This document shows, in pieces, positions 25,946-36,300 of a stretch of 38,973 nt of DNA. How positions within the stretch are numbered: the stretch's first letter is position 1; the number at the start of each line of letters is the position of its first letter. Made by a program: the position numbers and the translations under genes. The DNA comes from an uncultured Thiocystis sp. (GTDB taxonomy: Bacteria; Pseudomonadota; Gammaproteobacteria; Chromatiales; Chromatiaceae), in assembly GCF_903866365.1 (NCBI RefSeq), contig NZ_CAIPNF010000443.1:1-38973 (forward strand), given 5' to 3'. The notes under the pieces were generated by a model. That model did not search any database, was not told the origin of the DNA, and saw nothing but the letters and a program-made list of their open reading frames with translations.

Positions 25946-27216
25946 CCCACGCAGCCATCCCCCCCCTGCAAGAAGGCCCCTCGAAGGGACTCGACCAGAT
26001 CACGCTGCTCAGTCACGACGACCGTCTCAAGGGCCGCCCGCGTCTGTGCAGCGATTGCGGACTCTGCGATAGCGCGTTGAAACCGTCGATGTTGCAGGCG
26101 TGCATGTTTGTCGACAACCGGACCCAGGCGATCGAGCAACGTCTCCACGGACGCAATCGCCAGCCCAACGACGAACTGCGCTTCGGCATTTATCGCGCCC
26201 AATATGCCGCGCGGATGCGCCGACCCAACCCCCAGGCCCAATGGAGCGGCATCGTGACGGCGCTCGGCGCGCGCCTGCTCGAACAGGGCAAGGTCGAGGC
26301 GGTCATCGCCACCGGCGCCGCGCCCGGCACCCGTTTCAAGGCCCAGCCGATCCTGGCACGCACCCCGGCGGAGGTCTTGGCCACCGCCGGCAACAAGCCC
26401 TGTCTCTCGCCCAATCTGAGCCTGCTCGACCGCGTGCGCGAACAGGGCATCAAGCGGCTTGCCTTCATTGGCACCGGCTGTCAGGTTCACGCGCTGCGGG
26501 CGGTCGAGGCGGAGCTTGGGCTGGAGCGACTCGATGTGATCGGCATTCCGTGCAGCGATAATGTCGCCTACGAGGATCTGACCTATTTTCTGAGTCAGGT
26601 TTCGCGCTCGCCCGAGACCGTCGTCCATCATGAATTCATGCAGGATTTCAGCCTCTGGATGCGTCATGAAGACGGCCATGTCGAGCGTCTCAACTTCATC
26701 GACTTCCCGATGGACAAACTGCATGGGATCTTCCCCTCGGCCTGTCTCTCCTGCTTCGATTATCCCAACACGCTCAGCGATCTGACCGTCGGTTACATGG
26801 GCGCGGAACTCGGCTGGCAGTGGGTGCTGGCGCGCACCGAACGCGGCGAGGAACTGTTCGAGCTGATGCGTCCCGAGCTGGAGATTGGTGTCCTGACCGA
26901 GCGGGGCGACCGTCGACGCGGCATGCCGCGCTTCATGGAGCGGCTCACGCATCCGCCCGGCGCCAAGCGCCCGCCCTTCCTGATCCGCAAACTGGTCGCG
27001 ATGCTGCAACGCAAAAAAGGTCCGGGAGGGCTGGAATTCGCGCGCGCGGTGATCGAAATGAAGCTGTTGCGCAACCTCAATTATGTGCGCGGCAAATTCG
27101 CGCGGTTGGAGCCGCGGGTGGTGCCTTACCACGTCTACGAGACGCTCGAACCCTATGCCGAACCCTATCGCGAGACCTTTGGGCGACCACTGGCGGCGGT
27201 GGCGGATGAGTCATAA
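25942..27216 (+). CDS. bciB: FrhB/FdhB-family ferredoxin-dependent reductase, probable 8-vinyl reductase BciB
   Basis: A 424-residue iron-sulfur flavoprotein family member. BciB reduces the 8-vinyl group of divinyl protochlorophyllide or chlorophyllide in bacteriochlorophyll synthesis. The N-terminal cluster is LCSDCGLCDSA (Cys 36, 39, 42), with Cys 54 shortly after. Family blocks include FIGTGCQVHALRAVE, DVIGIPCSDNVAYEDL and SACLSCFDYPNTLSDLTVGY, the last supplying further cluster cysteines. Context supports the photosynthetic assignment: bchID and hemA are in the same window, though not adjacent. Sister families (F420-hydrogenase beta subunits, hydroxymethyl-chlorophyll reductase) share the fold, so the exact substrate is inference. 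Confidence 0.75.
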   Translation: MTHAAIPPLQEGPSKGLDQITLLSHDDRLKGRPRLCSDCGLCDSALKPSMLQACMFVDNRTQAIEQRLHGRNRQPNDELRFGIYRAQYAARMRRPNPQAQWSGIVTALGARLLEQGKVEAVIATGAAPGTRFKAQPILARTPAEVLATAGNKPCLSPNLSLLDRVREQGIKRLAFIGTGCQVHALRAVEAELGLERLDVIGIPCSDNVAYEDLTYFLSQVSRSPETVVHHEFMQDFSLWMRHEDGHVERLNFIDFPMDKLHGIFPSACLSCFDYPNTLSDLTVGYMGAELGWQWVLARTERGEELFELMRPELEIGVLTERGDRRRGMPRFMERLTHPPGAKRPPFLIRKLVAMLQRKKGPGGLEFARAVIEMKLLRNLNYVRGKFARLEPRVVPYHVYETLEPYAEPYRETFGRPLAAVADES

Positions 27217-27324
27217 GGCAGATTCCGTCTCCAGGAATCGACCCATGAAACCGCGCCCAAGGCGCTATACGCCGTTTTCAGTCATCAGTCAGCTTGGTAC
27301 ACATGCGGGGCCTTCGGAGAAAAT

Positions 27325-27363
27325 GCAGTTTAAATGATTAAAAAAATTGAAAATTTAAACTGC
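27325..27363. repeat. AT-rich inverted repeat between bciB and rlmJ
   Basis: GCAGTTTAAAT (27325-27335) and ATTTAAACTGC (27353-27363) form a perfect 11-bp stem around a 17-base A-rich loop. The block is strikingly AT-rich against its GC-rich surroundings. It could act as a terminator for bciB or be an operator-like palindrome; no T-run follows the stem. Confidence 0.5.
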
Positions 27364-27417
27364 GTCAACGCCGACGCCGGTTGGCGCGGGCGAGGCCGAG
27401 TCGATACGCGAGCGGCG

Positions 27418-27441
27418 CATGTCATGCCGGACGCAGTTTAA
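27418..27441 (+). repeat. 24-bp motif, copy 1
   Basis: CATGTCATGCCGGACGCAGT followed by TTAA, ending two bases before the rlmJ start codon. A second copy at 37523-37546 is identical at 20 of 24 positions. The repeat family is not recognised; the position suggests a promoter-proximal or mobile-element-associated sequence. Confidence 0.35.
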
Positions 27442-27443
27442 CC

Positions 27444-28307
27444 ATGCTGAGTTATCTTCATGGCTTTCATGCCGGCAATCATGCCGATATCCTGAAGCAC
27501 GCGGTACTGACGCTGCTGCTGGAGGCGTTGCTGGTCAAGCCTAAGTCGCTTGTGTATCTGGATTCTCATGCCGGCTCCGGGGTCTATGACCTGACGGGCG
27601 AGCAGGCCCGCAAGACGGATGAGAGCGCGGATGGAATCGGTCGACTGTGGGCGCGACGGGAGTCGTTTCCCGAACTGGCGCGCTATTTCGACGCCATCGC
27701 GGCGCTCAATCCGGGCGGCGGGTACGCGCGCTATCCGGGATCGCCGCAGCTCGCGCGGCACGGTCTGCGCGCGGATGACCGGTTGATCCTGATGGAGTTG
27801 CACAAGGCTGAAGTCCAGACGCTGCGTCATGCGCTAGGCAGCGATCCACGAGTCAACATCCATCATCGCGACGGTTTCGAGGGACTGACCGCGCTTCTGC
27901 CGCCCAAACCGCCGCGCGGTCTGGTGCTGATCGACCCGCCCTATGAGATCAAGACCGATGTTGACCGGGTCGCGGCCTGTCTCGCCGCCGCGCACGCACG
28001 CTGGCCGGCCGGGAGCTATGCGATCTGGTATCCGCGTCTGGGGGTTCAACGCGACCAGGCCGATCGGTTACTGCGGAAGCTGTCGCGCGAGATTCCGGAG
28101 TTCCTGGTCGCCGAACTGGCGGTGCGTCCGCAAGCGGACGACTTCGGCATGCACGGCTCGGGGATGGCCATCGTGAACCCGCCCTGGCGCTTCGAGGAAC
28201 GGCTCGCAACCTTGTTGCCAAGACTCGCGGACGTACTCGCGTTGGAGCCAATCCAATCAGGAAGAGCGACAGGATGGCGGCTGGAATGGCTGCGTCGATC
28301 AGCCTAA
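27444..28307 (+). CDS. rlmJ: 23S rRNA (adenine2030-N6)-methyltransferase
   Basis: It methylates A2030 of 23S rRNA. The 287-residue protein begins MLSYLHGFHAGNHADILKHA, a family signature. It carries the SAM-binding SLVYLDSHAGSGVYDL and the catalytic DPPY (LVLIDPPYEIKTDVD). The ATG at 27444 is chosen because homologues start with this block; an upstream extension is unsupported. It stands alone and is convergent with corC, with only four bases between stop codons. Confidence 0.95.
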   Translation: MLSYLHGFHAGNHADILKHAVLTLLLEALLVKPKSLVYLDSHAGSGVYDLTGEQARKTDESADGIGRLWARRESFPELARYFDAIAALNPGGGYARYPGSPQLARHGLRADDRLILMELHKAEVQTLRHALGSDPRVNIHHRDGFEGLTALLPPKPPRGLVLIDPPYEIKTDVDRVAACLAAAHARWPAGSYAIWYPRLGVQRDQADRLLRKLSREIPEFLVAELAVRPQADDFGMHGSGMAIVNPPWRFEERLATLLPRLADVLALEPIQSGRATGWRLEWLRRSA

Positions 28308-28311
28308 CGAC

Positions 28312-29199
28312 TCAGGACTCCTCGCCATCCGAGGACACGGCGGGGATCTCGTCGTCCGGGTTCAGATGTTCGACATTCAGCAGATGCACCCGGCGGCTGT
28401 CGGCGCGCATCACGGTGAAGCGAAAGCGGTCAAGCTCCACCGACTCGCCACGCTTCGGCAGATGGCCGAGCGCATTCACCACCAGGCCGCCGATGGTATC
28501 GAACTCCGCGTCCGGGAAGTCGCTGCCAAAGTATTCGTTGAAATCCTCGATCGTGGTGCGGGCCTTGGCGCTGAACTCGTTCTTGTCGCGCCGAAAGATG
28601 CCGGAACCCTCGTCATAATCGTGCTCGTCATCGATCTCGCCAACGATCTGCTCCAGCACATCCTCGATGGTGACCAGACCGGCGGCGCTGCCATATTCGT
28701 CGACCACGATCGCCATATGGTTGCGGCTGGCCCGGAATTCCTTGAGCAGGACATTGAGCCGCTTGCTGTCGGGGACGAACACGGCGGAGCGCAGGAGGTC
28801 ACGGATGTTGAAGGCGCGGCGTCCATTCTCGACGCAGAAGGTCAGAAGATCCTTGGCCAGCAGGATGCCGACCACCTCGCCCTTGTCGTCGCCGGTGACC
28901 GGAAAGCGGGAATGGGCCGATTTGACGGCAATCTGGAGGATTTTTTCCAATGGGTCGTCGCGCCGTAGCGAGACCATTTCAGCGCGCGGAACCATGATGT
29001 CGCGCACCCGCAGGTCAGAGACCTGCAAGACCCCTTCGATCATGCTCAGGGCGTCCGTGTCCAACAGATCCCGTTGTCGCGCATCCTTCAGCAACTCGAT
29101 GAGTTGCTCCTTGTCCTGTGGTTCGCCCCCCAGCATCTGGCCAATTCGTTCAATCCAGTTGCGTGAACGCGAACCCTCGCTAGATCGATCGCTGGTCAT
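28312..29199 (-). CDS. corC: CorC/HlyC-family CBS-domain protein
   Basis: A 295-residue cytoplasmic protein linked to Mg2+/Co2+ efflux and membrane integrity. The N-terminal region is followed by a CBS pair (about residues 70-190; VRDIMVPRAEMVSL, HSRFPVTGDDKGEVVGILLA, NHMAIVVDEYGSAAGLVTIE) and a C-terminal CorC_HlyC transporter-associated domain (DFNEYFGSDFPDAEFDTIGG). GGAG precedes the ATG inside the end of ybeY, six bases away. It is the last gene of miaB-phoH-ybeY-corC. The usual next gene lnt is absent; a convergent rlmJ lies there instead. Confidence 0.95.
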   Translation of the reverse strand: MTSDRSSEGSRSRNWIERIGQMLGGEPQDKEQLIELLKDARQRDLLDTDALSMIEGVLQVSDLRVRDIMVPRAEMVSLRRDDPLEKILQIAVKSAHSRFPVTGDDKGEVVGILLAKDLLTFCVENGRRAFNIRDLLRSAVFVPDSKRLNVLLKEFRASRNHMAIVVDEYGSAAGLVTIEDVLEQIVGEIDDEHDYDEGSGIFRRDKNEFSAKARTTIEDFNEYFGSDFPDAEFDTIGGLVVNALGHLPKRGESVELDRFRFTVMRADSRRVHLLNVEHLNPDDEIPAVSSDGEES

Positions 29200-29205
29200 G
29201 AGTGG

Positions 29206-29700
29206 TTACCGAGTCTCCAGGTCTGGCTGATATTCATAGGGTGGCGGGAATCCTAACCCGCCCAGGATGTTCGTTTCCAGAGTTTCCATCGCGTCGGCCT
29301 CAGCCTCGTCAAGATGATCGTAATCAAGCAGATGCAGCACGCCATGGACGACCATGTGCGCCCAATGCGCATGCGCTTCCTTGCCCTGTTCCAGCGCCTC
29401 GCGGCGCACCACCTCGGCGCAGATCACCAGATCGCCGAGCAGGTCGCGGATGGCGTCATCCGGATCCAGGCCCGGCGGAAGCTCGAACGGAAAGGAGAGG
29501 ACATTGGTCGGTCGGTCGAGACCGCGATACTGTCGATTCAGCGCCGCGCCTTCGTCCGGGTCCACGATGCGAATCGTCAACTCCGCGCGCTCGCGACGGC
29601 CGTCGAGCGCGGCCAGCGTCCAGCGTTCGAACTGAGGCAACGAAGGCAGCTCGGGGGCATCCGTCGCCAGTTGTAGATCGAGTTCCAGGTGTACGGGCAT
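29206..29700 (-). CDS. ybeY: rRNA maturation endoribonuclease YbeY
   Basis: A metal-dependent RNase for 16S rRNA 3'-end maturation and ribosome quality control. The 164-residue protein has the zinc motif [11 protein letters not shown] (HxxxHxxxxxH) and the family block [19 protein letters not shown]. Its ATG is preceded only by GAAAAA and a heptamer tandem repeat, with no Shine-Dalgarno sequence, so initiation is probably weak or depends on coupling to phoH. Confidence 0.95.
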   Translation of the reverse strand: MPVHLELDLQLATDAPELPSLPQFERWTLAALDGRRERAELTIRIVDPDEGAALNRQYRGLDRPTNVLSFPFELPPGLDPDDAIRDLLGDLVICAEVVRREALEQGKEAHAHWAHMVVHGVLHLLDYDHLDEAEADAMETLETNILGGLGFPPPYEYQPDLETR

Positions 29701-29705
29701 TTTTT

Positions 29706-29753
29706 CAGTTGGCAGTTGGCAGGTGTCAGGTGTCAGGTGTCAGGTGTCAGGTG

Positions 29754-29757
<4 letters not shown>
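29706..29757. repeat. Heptamer tandem repeat between phoH and ybeY
   Basis: On the plus strand two CAGTTGG units and five CAGGTGT units run head to tail, ending in CAG. The array fills the whole spacer of the phoH-ybeY gene pair, and the phoH stop codon (29754-29756) lies inside it. It occupies the position of the ybeY ribosome binding site. Confidence 0.9.
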
Positions 29758-30748
<991 letters not shown>

Positions 30749-30752
<4 letters not shown>

Positions 30753-32089
30753 GCGGGATGGGGCGTCAGGCGGCCACGCAGTGAATTAGGCAGTGCTTCG
30801 GTGATGGTCAGGTCGACGAAATCGCCGATCAAGTCGGTCGGTCCCTCGAAATTGACCACGCGATTGTTCTCGGTCCGCCCGGCGAGTTGGTTCGGGTCTT
30901 TACGCGATGGTCGTTCCACGAGCACGCGCTGGACCGTCCCGACCATCTGGCGGCTGATGTGCTGGGCGTTGCGGTTAATACGCTGCTGCAGGCGTTCCAG
31001 ACGCGCTTTTTTCTCGTCCAGCGACACCGCGTCCGGGTAGTCCGCGGCGGGCGTGCCGGGACGGCGGCTGTAGAGGAAGCTGTAGCTCTGATCGAAGCCG
31101 AGATCCTCCACCAGCGCCAGGGTCGCGGCGAAATCTTCCTCGGTCTCGCCCGGAAAGCCGACGATGAAATCGGACGAAAGATGGATACCGGGACGCGCCT
31201 GCCGAAGCCGCTGAATTTTGGCCCGATAGTCCGCTGCCGTGTGACCGCGCTTCATGGCGGCCAGGATACGATCCGAGCCGGACTGCACCGGCAGATGCAG
31301 AAAGCTGACCAGTTCGGGCACTTCCGCGAAGACTTCGATCAGGCTGTCCGAGAATTCGCACGGATGGCTGGTGGTGAAGCGAATGCGGTCGATCCCGTCG
31401 ATGGCGGCGACATAGCGGATCAGCAGGGCCAGGTCAGCCGTCTCGCCGTCCGAATCGGAGAGCAGGCCGCGATAGGCGTTGACGTTCTGTCCCAGCAAGT
31501 TGACCTCGCGCACGCCCTGCTCGGCCAGCCCCGCGACCTCGGCGATCACGTCATCGAAGGGGAGGCTGATCTCCTCGCCACGGGTATAGGGCACGACGCT
31601 ATAGGTGCAGTTCGTGGAGCAGCCCTCCATCACCGAGACGAAGGCCGTCGGTCCCTCGGCGCGCGCCGCCGGCAGACAGTCAAACTTTTCGATCTCCGGG
31701 AAGGAGACATCCACCTGCGGCAGCCGTTCAGCCTTCAGATCCTTCAGCATCTGGGGCAGCCGGTGCAGGGTCTGCGGACCGAAAACCAGATCCACATAGG
31801 GTGCCCGTTCGCGGATCGCGGCCCCTTCCTGACTCGCCACGCAACCGCCGACGCCGATCACCAGATCCGGGCGCGCGACCTTCCAGGGGCGCCAGCGCCC
31901 GAGTTGAGAGAAGACCTTTTCCTGCGCCTTCTCGCGGATGGAGCAGGTATTGAGCAGCAGAACGTCGGCGTCCTCGGGGTGCTCCGTCAGTTCCAGTCCG
32001 GCGGACACGCGCAGTAGTTCCGCGATCCGGGCGGAATCGTACTCGTTCATCTGACAACCGTAGGTCTGGATATAGAGCTTGCGATGCAT
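30749..32089 (-). CDS. miaB: tRNA-2-methylthio-N6-isopentenyladenosine synthase MiaB, with Ser in place of a radical-SAM Cys
   Basis: It adds the methylthio group to i6A37 in tRNAs. The 446-residue protein has the N-terminal UPF0004 domain with three cluster cysteines ([28 protein letters not shown]) and the C-terminal TRAM domain. The radical-SAM motif, normally CxxxCxxC, reads [19 protein letters not shown]: Cys157, Cys161, then Ser164 (codon AGC at 31598-31600 on the minus strand). The third Cys normally ligates the 4Fe-4S cluster, so activity should be lost or reduced unless this is a base-call error (TGC to AGC). All other motifs are intact. The ATG at 32089 fits the family start but has no clear ribosome binding site. 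It heads the miaB-phoH-ybeY-corC operon. Confidence 0.93.
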
Positions 32090-32390
32090 GGGAGGATGCT
32101 GGAACGGGCGAACGATCGCGATGACTTGTTCGCTCTGAAAGATGGGGGCGCGGAGGCGGTCTACAACCCAGTGAGTCGGGAGGAGGTCACGAATACCGCC
32201 GCATGACAATGGTTGCAGCGTAACCGAACGAATTCGGACTTTGCAACCGCCGCATGGATGCGCGCCCATCCTCTCCGCGTCGCCAGCCGACATCGCGTAT
32301 ATTCTCGGGAGCGAGCGGACTAGACCCAACACATCGGCGGCCCGCACATGGCGGGACAAGACGCAACGAACCTAACGCAGGAAATGCCTT

Positions 32391-32942
32391 ATGAACACCT
32401 CGTTGAATCAGGATGACCTGCCTCATTACCGCGAGGAAGACTACCGCCAATGGGAAGGCGACTGGGAGTTGATTCACGGGATCCCCTATGCGATGGCGCC
32501 CTCGCCCGTGAAACTTCATCAGAAATTAACCCTCGCCATCGGCAATGCATTGCTTACGACTCTCGACGACTGTCCCGATTGCGAGGTGTTACTGGAGACC
32601 GACTGGGTCGTTAAACCGGACACAATCTTCCGGCCGGACGTGGCGCTGGTGTGCCATGACGACAACCCGAGACATATCGCCAGGGCACCTGAAATCGTCT
32701 TTGAGGTCATCAGTCCATCCACGGCAAAACGGGACGAGGGGCTGAAGCGGCGCGAGTATGAAGAGGCTGGCGTCAAGTATTATGTGTTGATCTACCCGGA
32801 TACACTGCTCGCAAAACTCTATCGCCAAGATGGCAGCGTCTTTCGCAAAGTCGCCGAGTGCGAGACGGAACGCTTTGAATTCGAGGGTCTGCCCTGCCGG
32901 GTAGCGGTGGATTTCGCGACGGTGTTTCGACGATTTCGATGA
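32391..32942 (+). CDS. Uma2/DUF820-family putative endonuclease
   Basis: A 183-residue protein of the PD-(D/E)xK-like family that is widespread and often multi-copy in cyanobacteria and purple sulfur bacteria. The core FRPDVALVCHDD, EIVFEVISPSTAKRDEGLKR and YYVLIYPDTLLAKLYR carries the presumed active-site Asp and Glu. The lysine in the usual strand is less certain. AGGAA lies 7 bases before the ATG. The biological role is unknown. It is divergent from miaB. Confidence 0.88.
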   Translation: MNTSLNQDDLPHYREEDYRQWEGDWELIHGIPYAMAPSPVKLHQKLTLAIGNALLTTLDDCPDCEVLLETDWVVKPDTIFRPDVALVCHDDNPRHIARAPEIVFEVISPSTAKRDEGLKRREYEEAGVKYYVLIYPDTLLAKLYRQDGSVFRKVAECETERFEFEGLPCRVAVDFATVFRRFR

Positions 32943-33041
32943 GACCTGTCGTTCGGGAGGCGATACGAAAAAAACACGGAAAGGCAATACTTCGCAAGTC
33001 ACGATAGCGGCTCAGAGTAAGAATGCAGCTGCTCGATTCTA

Positions 33042-33055
33042 TTGATGCAGATCAA
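33042..33055. promoter_or_regulatory. FNR/Anr binding site upstream of nrdD
   Basis: TTGATGCAGATCAA matches the FNR consensus TTGAT-N4-ATCAA at all ten conserved positions. It lies about 350 bases before the nrdD ATG. FNR activates anaerobic ribonucleotide reductase genes in other proteobacteria, so oxygen-regulated transcription of nrdD is likely. Confidence 0.7.
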
Positions 33056-33280
33056 TCAATCCGTATTCGAAGGATGAAACCGCCGCGCTGCGCCGGTAGG
33101 GAAAAAGCGATAAAAATCAATTTTTCCACGATTTGAAAACACCCTGTCGATCCGCCACTTCCCATGGCAAGCCTTTGAAATCCTTCCATCTCCGCGCGTC
33201 ACGGCGACTCGATGCACCGCCATCGGGCCGACTTCATTTCGCCTCTGGTCACATCATCTAGTCGGAGCTACACTTGCCAA

Positions 33281-33296
33281 CCACAAGATATAGTGC
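33281..33296. promoter_or_regulatory. Probable NrdR box upstream of nrdD
   Basis: CCACAAGATATAGTGC matches the NrdR consensus (ACACAATATATTGTGT) at 12 of 16 positions, including both flanks and the central ATAT. A weaker second candidate begins at 33301 (GCCCAATATTGG). NrdR represses ribonucleotide reductase genes from paired boxes, normally about three helical turns apart; here the spacing is about two, so the second box is doubtful. Confidence 0.5.
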
Positions 33297-33397
33297 TTCC
33301 GCCCAATATTGGTTTTTCCCTCGCAGATCGCAGAAGGGTCTGAATTTGGACGAAAAACCGCCCATAGACCATTTCAAGAAACCCTAGAGGCCCCACG

Positions 33398-36300
33398 ATG
33401 GGAACCGAGACGAACTTTCCGACCCTGCCCACCCGCGTACTCAAGCGCGACGGGGTCGAGGTTCGCTTCGACGCCGCCAAGATCGAGTCGGCAATCCTGC
33501 GCGCGGGTCAGGCCAGTGGCGAGTTCGGTCCTTTAGAGGCCGGATTGTTGACGGCTCAGGTCATCAAAGTGCTGGCTCACCGCTTTAGCAACGGGCGCCT
33601 GCCGGATATCGAGGGCATTCAGGACGTGGTGGAACAGACGCTGATCAGCGCCAACCACTTTGTTACCGCCCGTTCCTATATCGTCTATCGCGAGCAGCAT
33701 CACAAATTGCGCGCCGACCGCCGCACGCTGGTCGATGTCGGCGCCTCCATCAACGAGTATCTGGACCGCTCGGACTGGCGGGTCGCGGCCAACGCCAACC
33801 AAGGCTATTCGCTGGGCGGGCTGATCCTCAACACCTCGGGTAAGATGATCGCCAACTACTGGCTGAATCATGTGTATCCACCCGAAATCGGCCAGGCCCA
33901 CCGCGACGGCGACTACCATATCCATGACCTGGACATGCTCGCCGGCTATTGTGCCGGCTGGTCGCTGCGCACCCTGCTCAACGAGGGTCTGAACGGGGTG
34001 CCGGGCAAGGTCGAGGCGGGACCGCCCAAGCACATGTCCTCGGCCATCGGGCAGATCGTCAACTTTCTCGGTACGCTACAAAACGAGTGGGCTGGCGCCC
34101 AGGCGTTTTCGAGCTTCGACACCTATATGGCACCGTTCGTCCGCATCGACGGGCTGGATTATCGCCATGTCAAGCAGGCGATTCAGGAACTCATCTATAA
34201 CCTGAACGTGCCGTCGCGGTGGGGGTGTCAATGCGTCGACGCGGAGACCGAGTGCCTGACCGAGCACGGCTGGAGACGCCATGACCAGATCCTGCCCGGC
34301 GAGAAGATCGCAACCTTCGATTGGCGTAACAACCGTCTGGAATATCTCGAACCGCTGGCGCTGAATGCCTACGACTTCGACGGCGACATGTACGTGCTGC
34401 GCAACCGCACGCAGGAACAGTGGATCACACCGGGCCACAAGGTCTTGCGCAAGGTCTTCAACTCCGAGAACCGCTGGGTACTGGAAGACATCGAACAGGT
34501 TGCCCAACTCAAGTCCCCGATCATCGTCCCCAATGCCTGGGAGACCACGTCCACGGCCGAGATCGACGATCGGATTGTGATGCTGCTGGCCTGGGTGGTG
34601 GCGGAAGGCAATTTCGATTTCCATGCCGATCGGCGGCGGGTCAGTGTCTTCCAGTCGAGCGGCCACGCGGAGAACGCCGCCGAGATCGAGTGGCTGCTGC
34701 ATGAACTCGGCTTCAGCTTCCATCTCTGGGAGCAGACCGGAACCTATGCCAATTTCCCCGTCTATCGCTATCGGCTGAACCAGGAAGGCAGTGAGTTCGT
34801 TCTGAGCTACACGGAACGGAAATGCGTGCCCGACATCATCAGAACCCTGTCCGCCCGCCAGATCCGTCTCTTTCTGGACACCTATATCAAGGGCGATGGC
34901 AGTATCGACCCCAGCGGGCGCATCCGGATCTACACCAATGATCGCGACAATCTCGACGCGCTCCAGGAACTCTGTGTGCTCGGGGGTTACGGAAGCAGTG
35001 TCTATACGCGCAAGGATTCGGGCGTTCATGTCCTGAACCTGATTCGCAACCGCGAGACCTATATCCAGCTCATCGAGCGCCGTCCTTACCAGGGTAAAGT
35101 CTGGTGTCCGACGACTCGCAACGGCACATTTGTCGCGCGTCGTCACGGTAAGACCTTCATCACCGGCAACACCCCCTTCACCAATCTGACCTTCGACTGG
35201 GTCTGCCCCGAGGATCTGCGCGAACAGGTGCCGGTGATCGCGGGCGTGGAGCAGTCATTTACCTATGGCGACCTTCAGGTCGAAATGGACCTGATCAACC
35301 GCGCCTATATCGAGGTGATGACCGAGGGCGACGCGAAGGGCCGCATCTTCACCTTCCCGATCCCGACCTACAACATCACCCACGATTTCCCCTGGGAGAG
35401 CGAAAACGCGGATCATCTCTTTGAAATGACTGCAAAATATGGCCTCCCCTATTTTCAAAATTTCTTGAACTCCGAACTGACCCCGAACATGGTCCGTTCC
35501 ATGTGCTGCCGGTTGCAACTGGACCTGCGTGAACTGCTCAAACGCGGCAACGGGCTGTTCGGTTCGGCGGAGCAGACCGGATCGCTCGGCGTGGTCACGA
35601 TCAACTGCGCGCGGCTCGGCTTCACCCAGCGTGGCGACGAGCCGGGGCTGCTGGCGCGGCTCGACGAACTTCTGAACCTGGCGCGCAACAGCCTGGAGAT
35701 CAAGCGCAAGATCATCCAGCGTCACATGGACGCGGGGCTCTTCCCCTACACCAAACGCTATCTTGGCACCCTGCGAAATCATTTTTCGACCATCGGCGTG
35801 AACGGGATCAACGAGATGATCCGCAACTTCACCAACGATGCCGAGGACATCACGACCACGCGCGGCCATCAGATGGCCTGCCGTCTGCTGGACCACGTTC
35901 GCCTGCGCATGGTGGAGTTTCAGGAGGCTACCGGGAGCATGTACAACCTGGAGGCCACGCCCGCCGAGGGGACAACCTACCGCTTCGCGCGAGAGGATCA
36001 GAAGTGTTTTCCCGGCATCCTCCAGGCGGGCACCGCCGAGACGCCCTACTACACCAACAGTTCGCAACTGCCAGTGGGCTATACGGACGACCCCTTCGAG
36101 GCGCTCGCCATGCAGGAGGCGTTGCAGAGCAAGTACACCGGCGGCACCGTGCTGCATCTTTATATGAGCGAACAGATCTCCTCGACGGAAGCTTGCAAGC
36201 GCCTGGTGCGCCGCTCGCTGGAGAATTTCCGTCTGCCCTATATCACGGTCACACCCGTGTTCTCGATCTGCCCCAAACACGGTTACATCGCTGGCGAACA

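Larger units (their letters stand above)
32943..33397 (+). other. 455-base leader region of nrdD
   Basis: No gene is visible. The region holds a perfect FNR-type palindrome at 33042-33055, an AT-rich stretch at 33103-33137, a NrdR-box-like palindrome at 33281-33296 and a second AT palindrome (CCAATATTGG, 33303-33312). The length and composition suggest a regulated anaerobic promoter for nrdD. I could not pick a confident -35/-10 pair. Confidence 0.55.

Noticed and set aside
25582-27132. 516-residue minus-strand frame opposite the BciB-type gene
   Set aside because: Antisense shadow; the plus strand has the conserved FrhB-family cysteine motifs.
32090-32359. 90-residue N-terminal extension of MiaB
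   Set aside because: The upstream sequence has no similarity to MiaB, and the family starts at the Met before [14 protein letters not shown].
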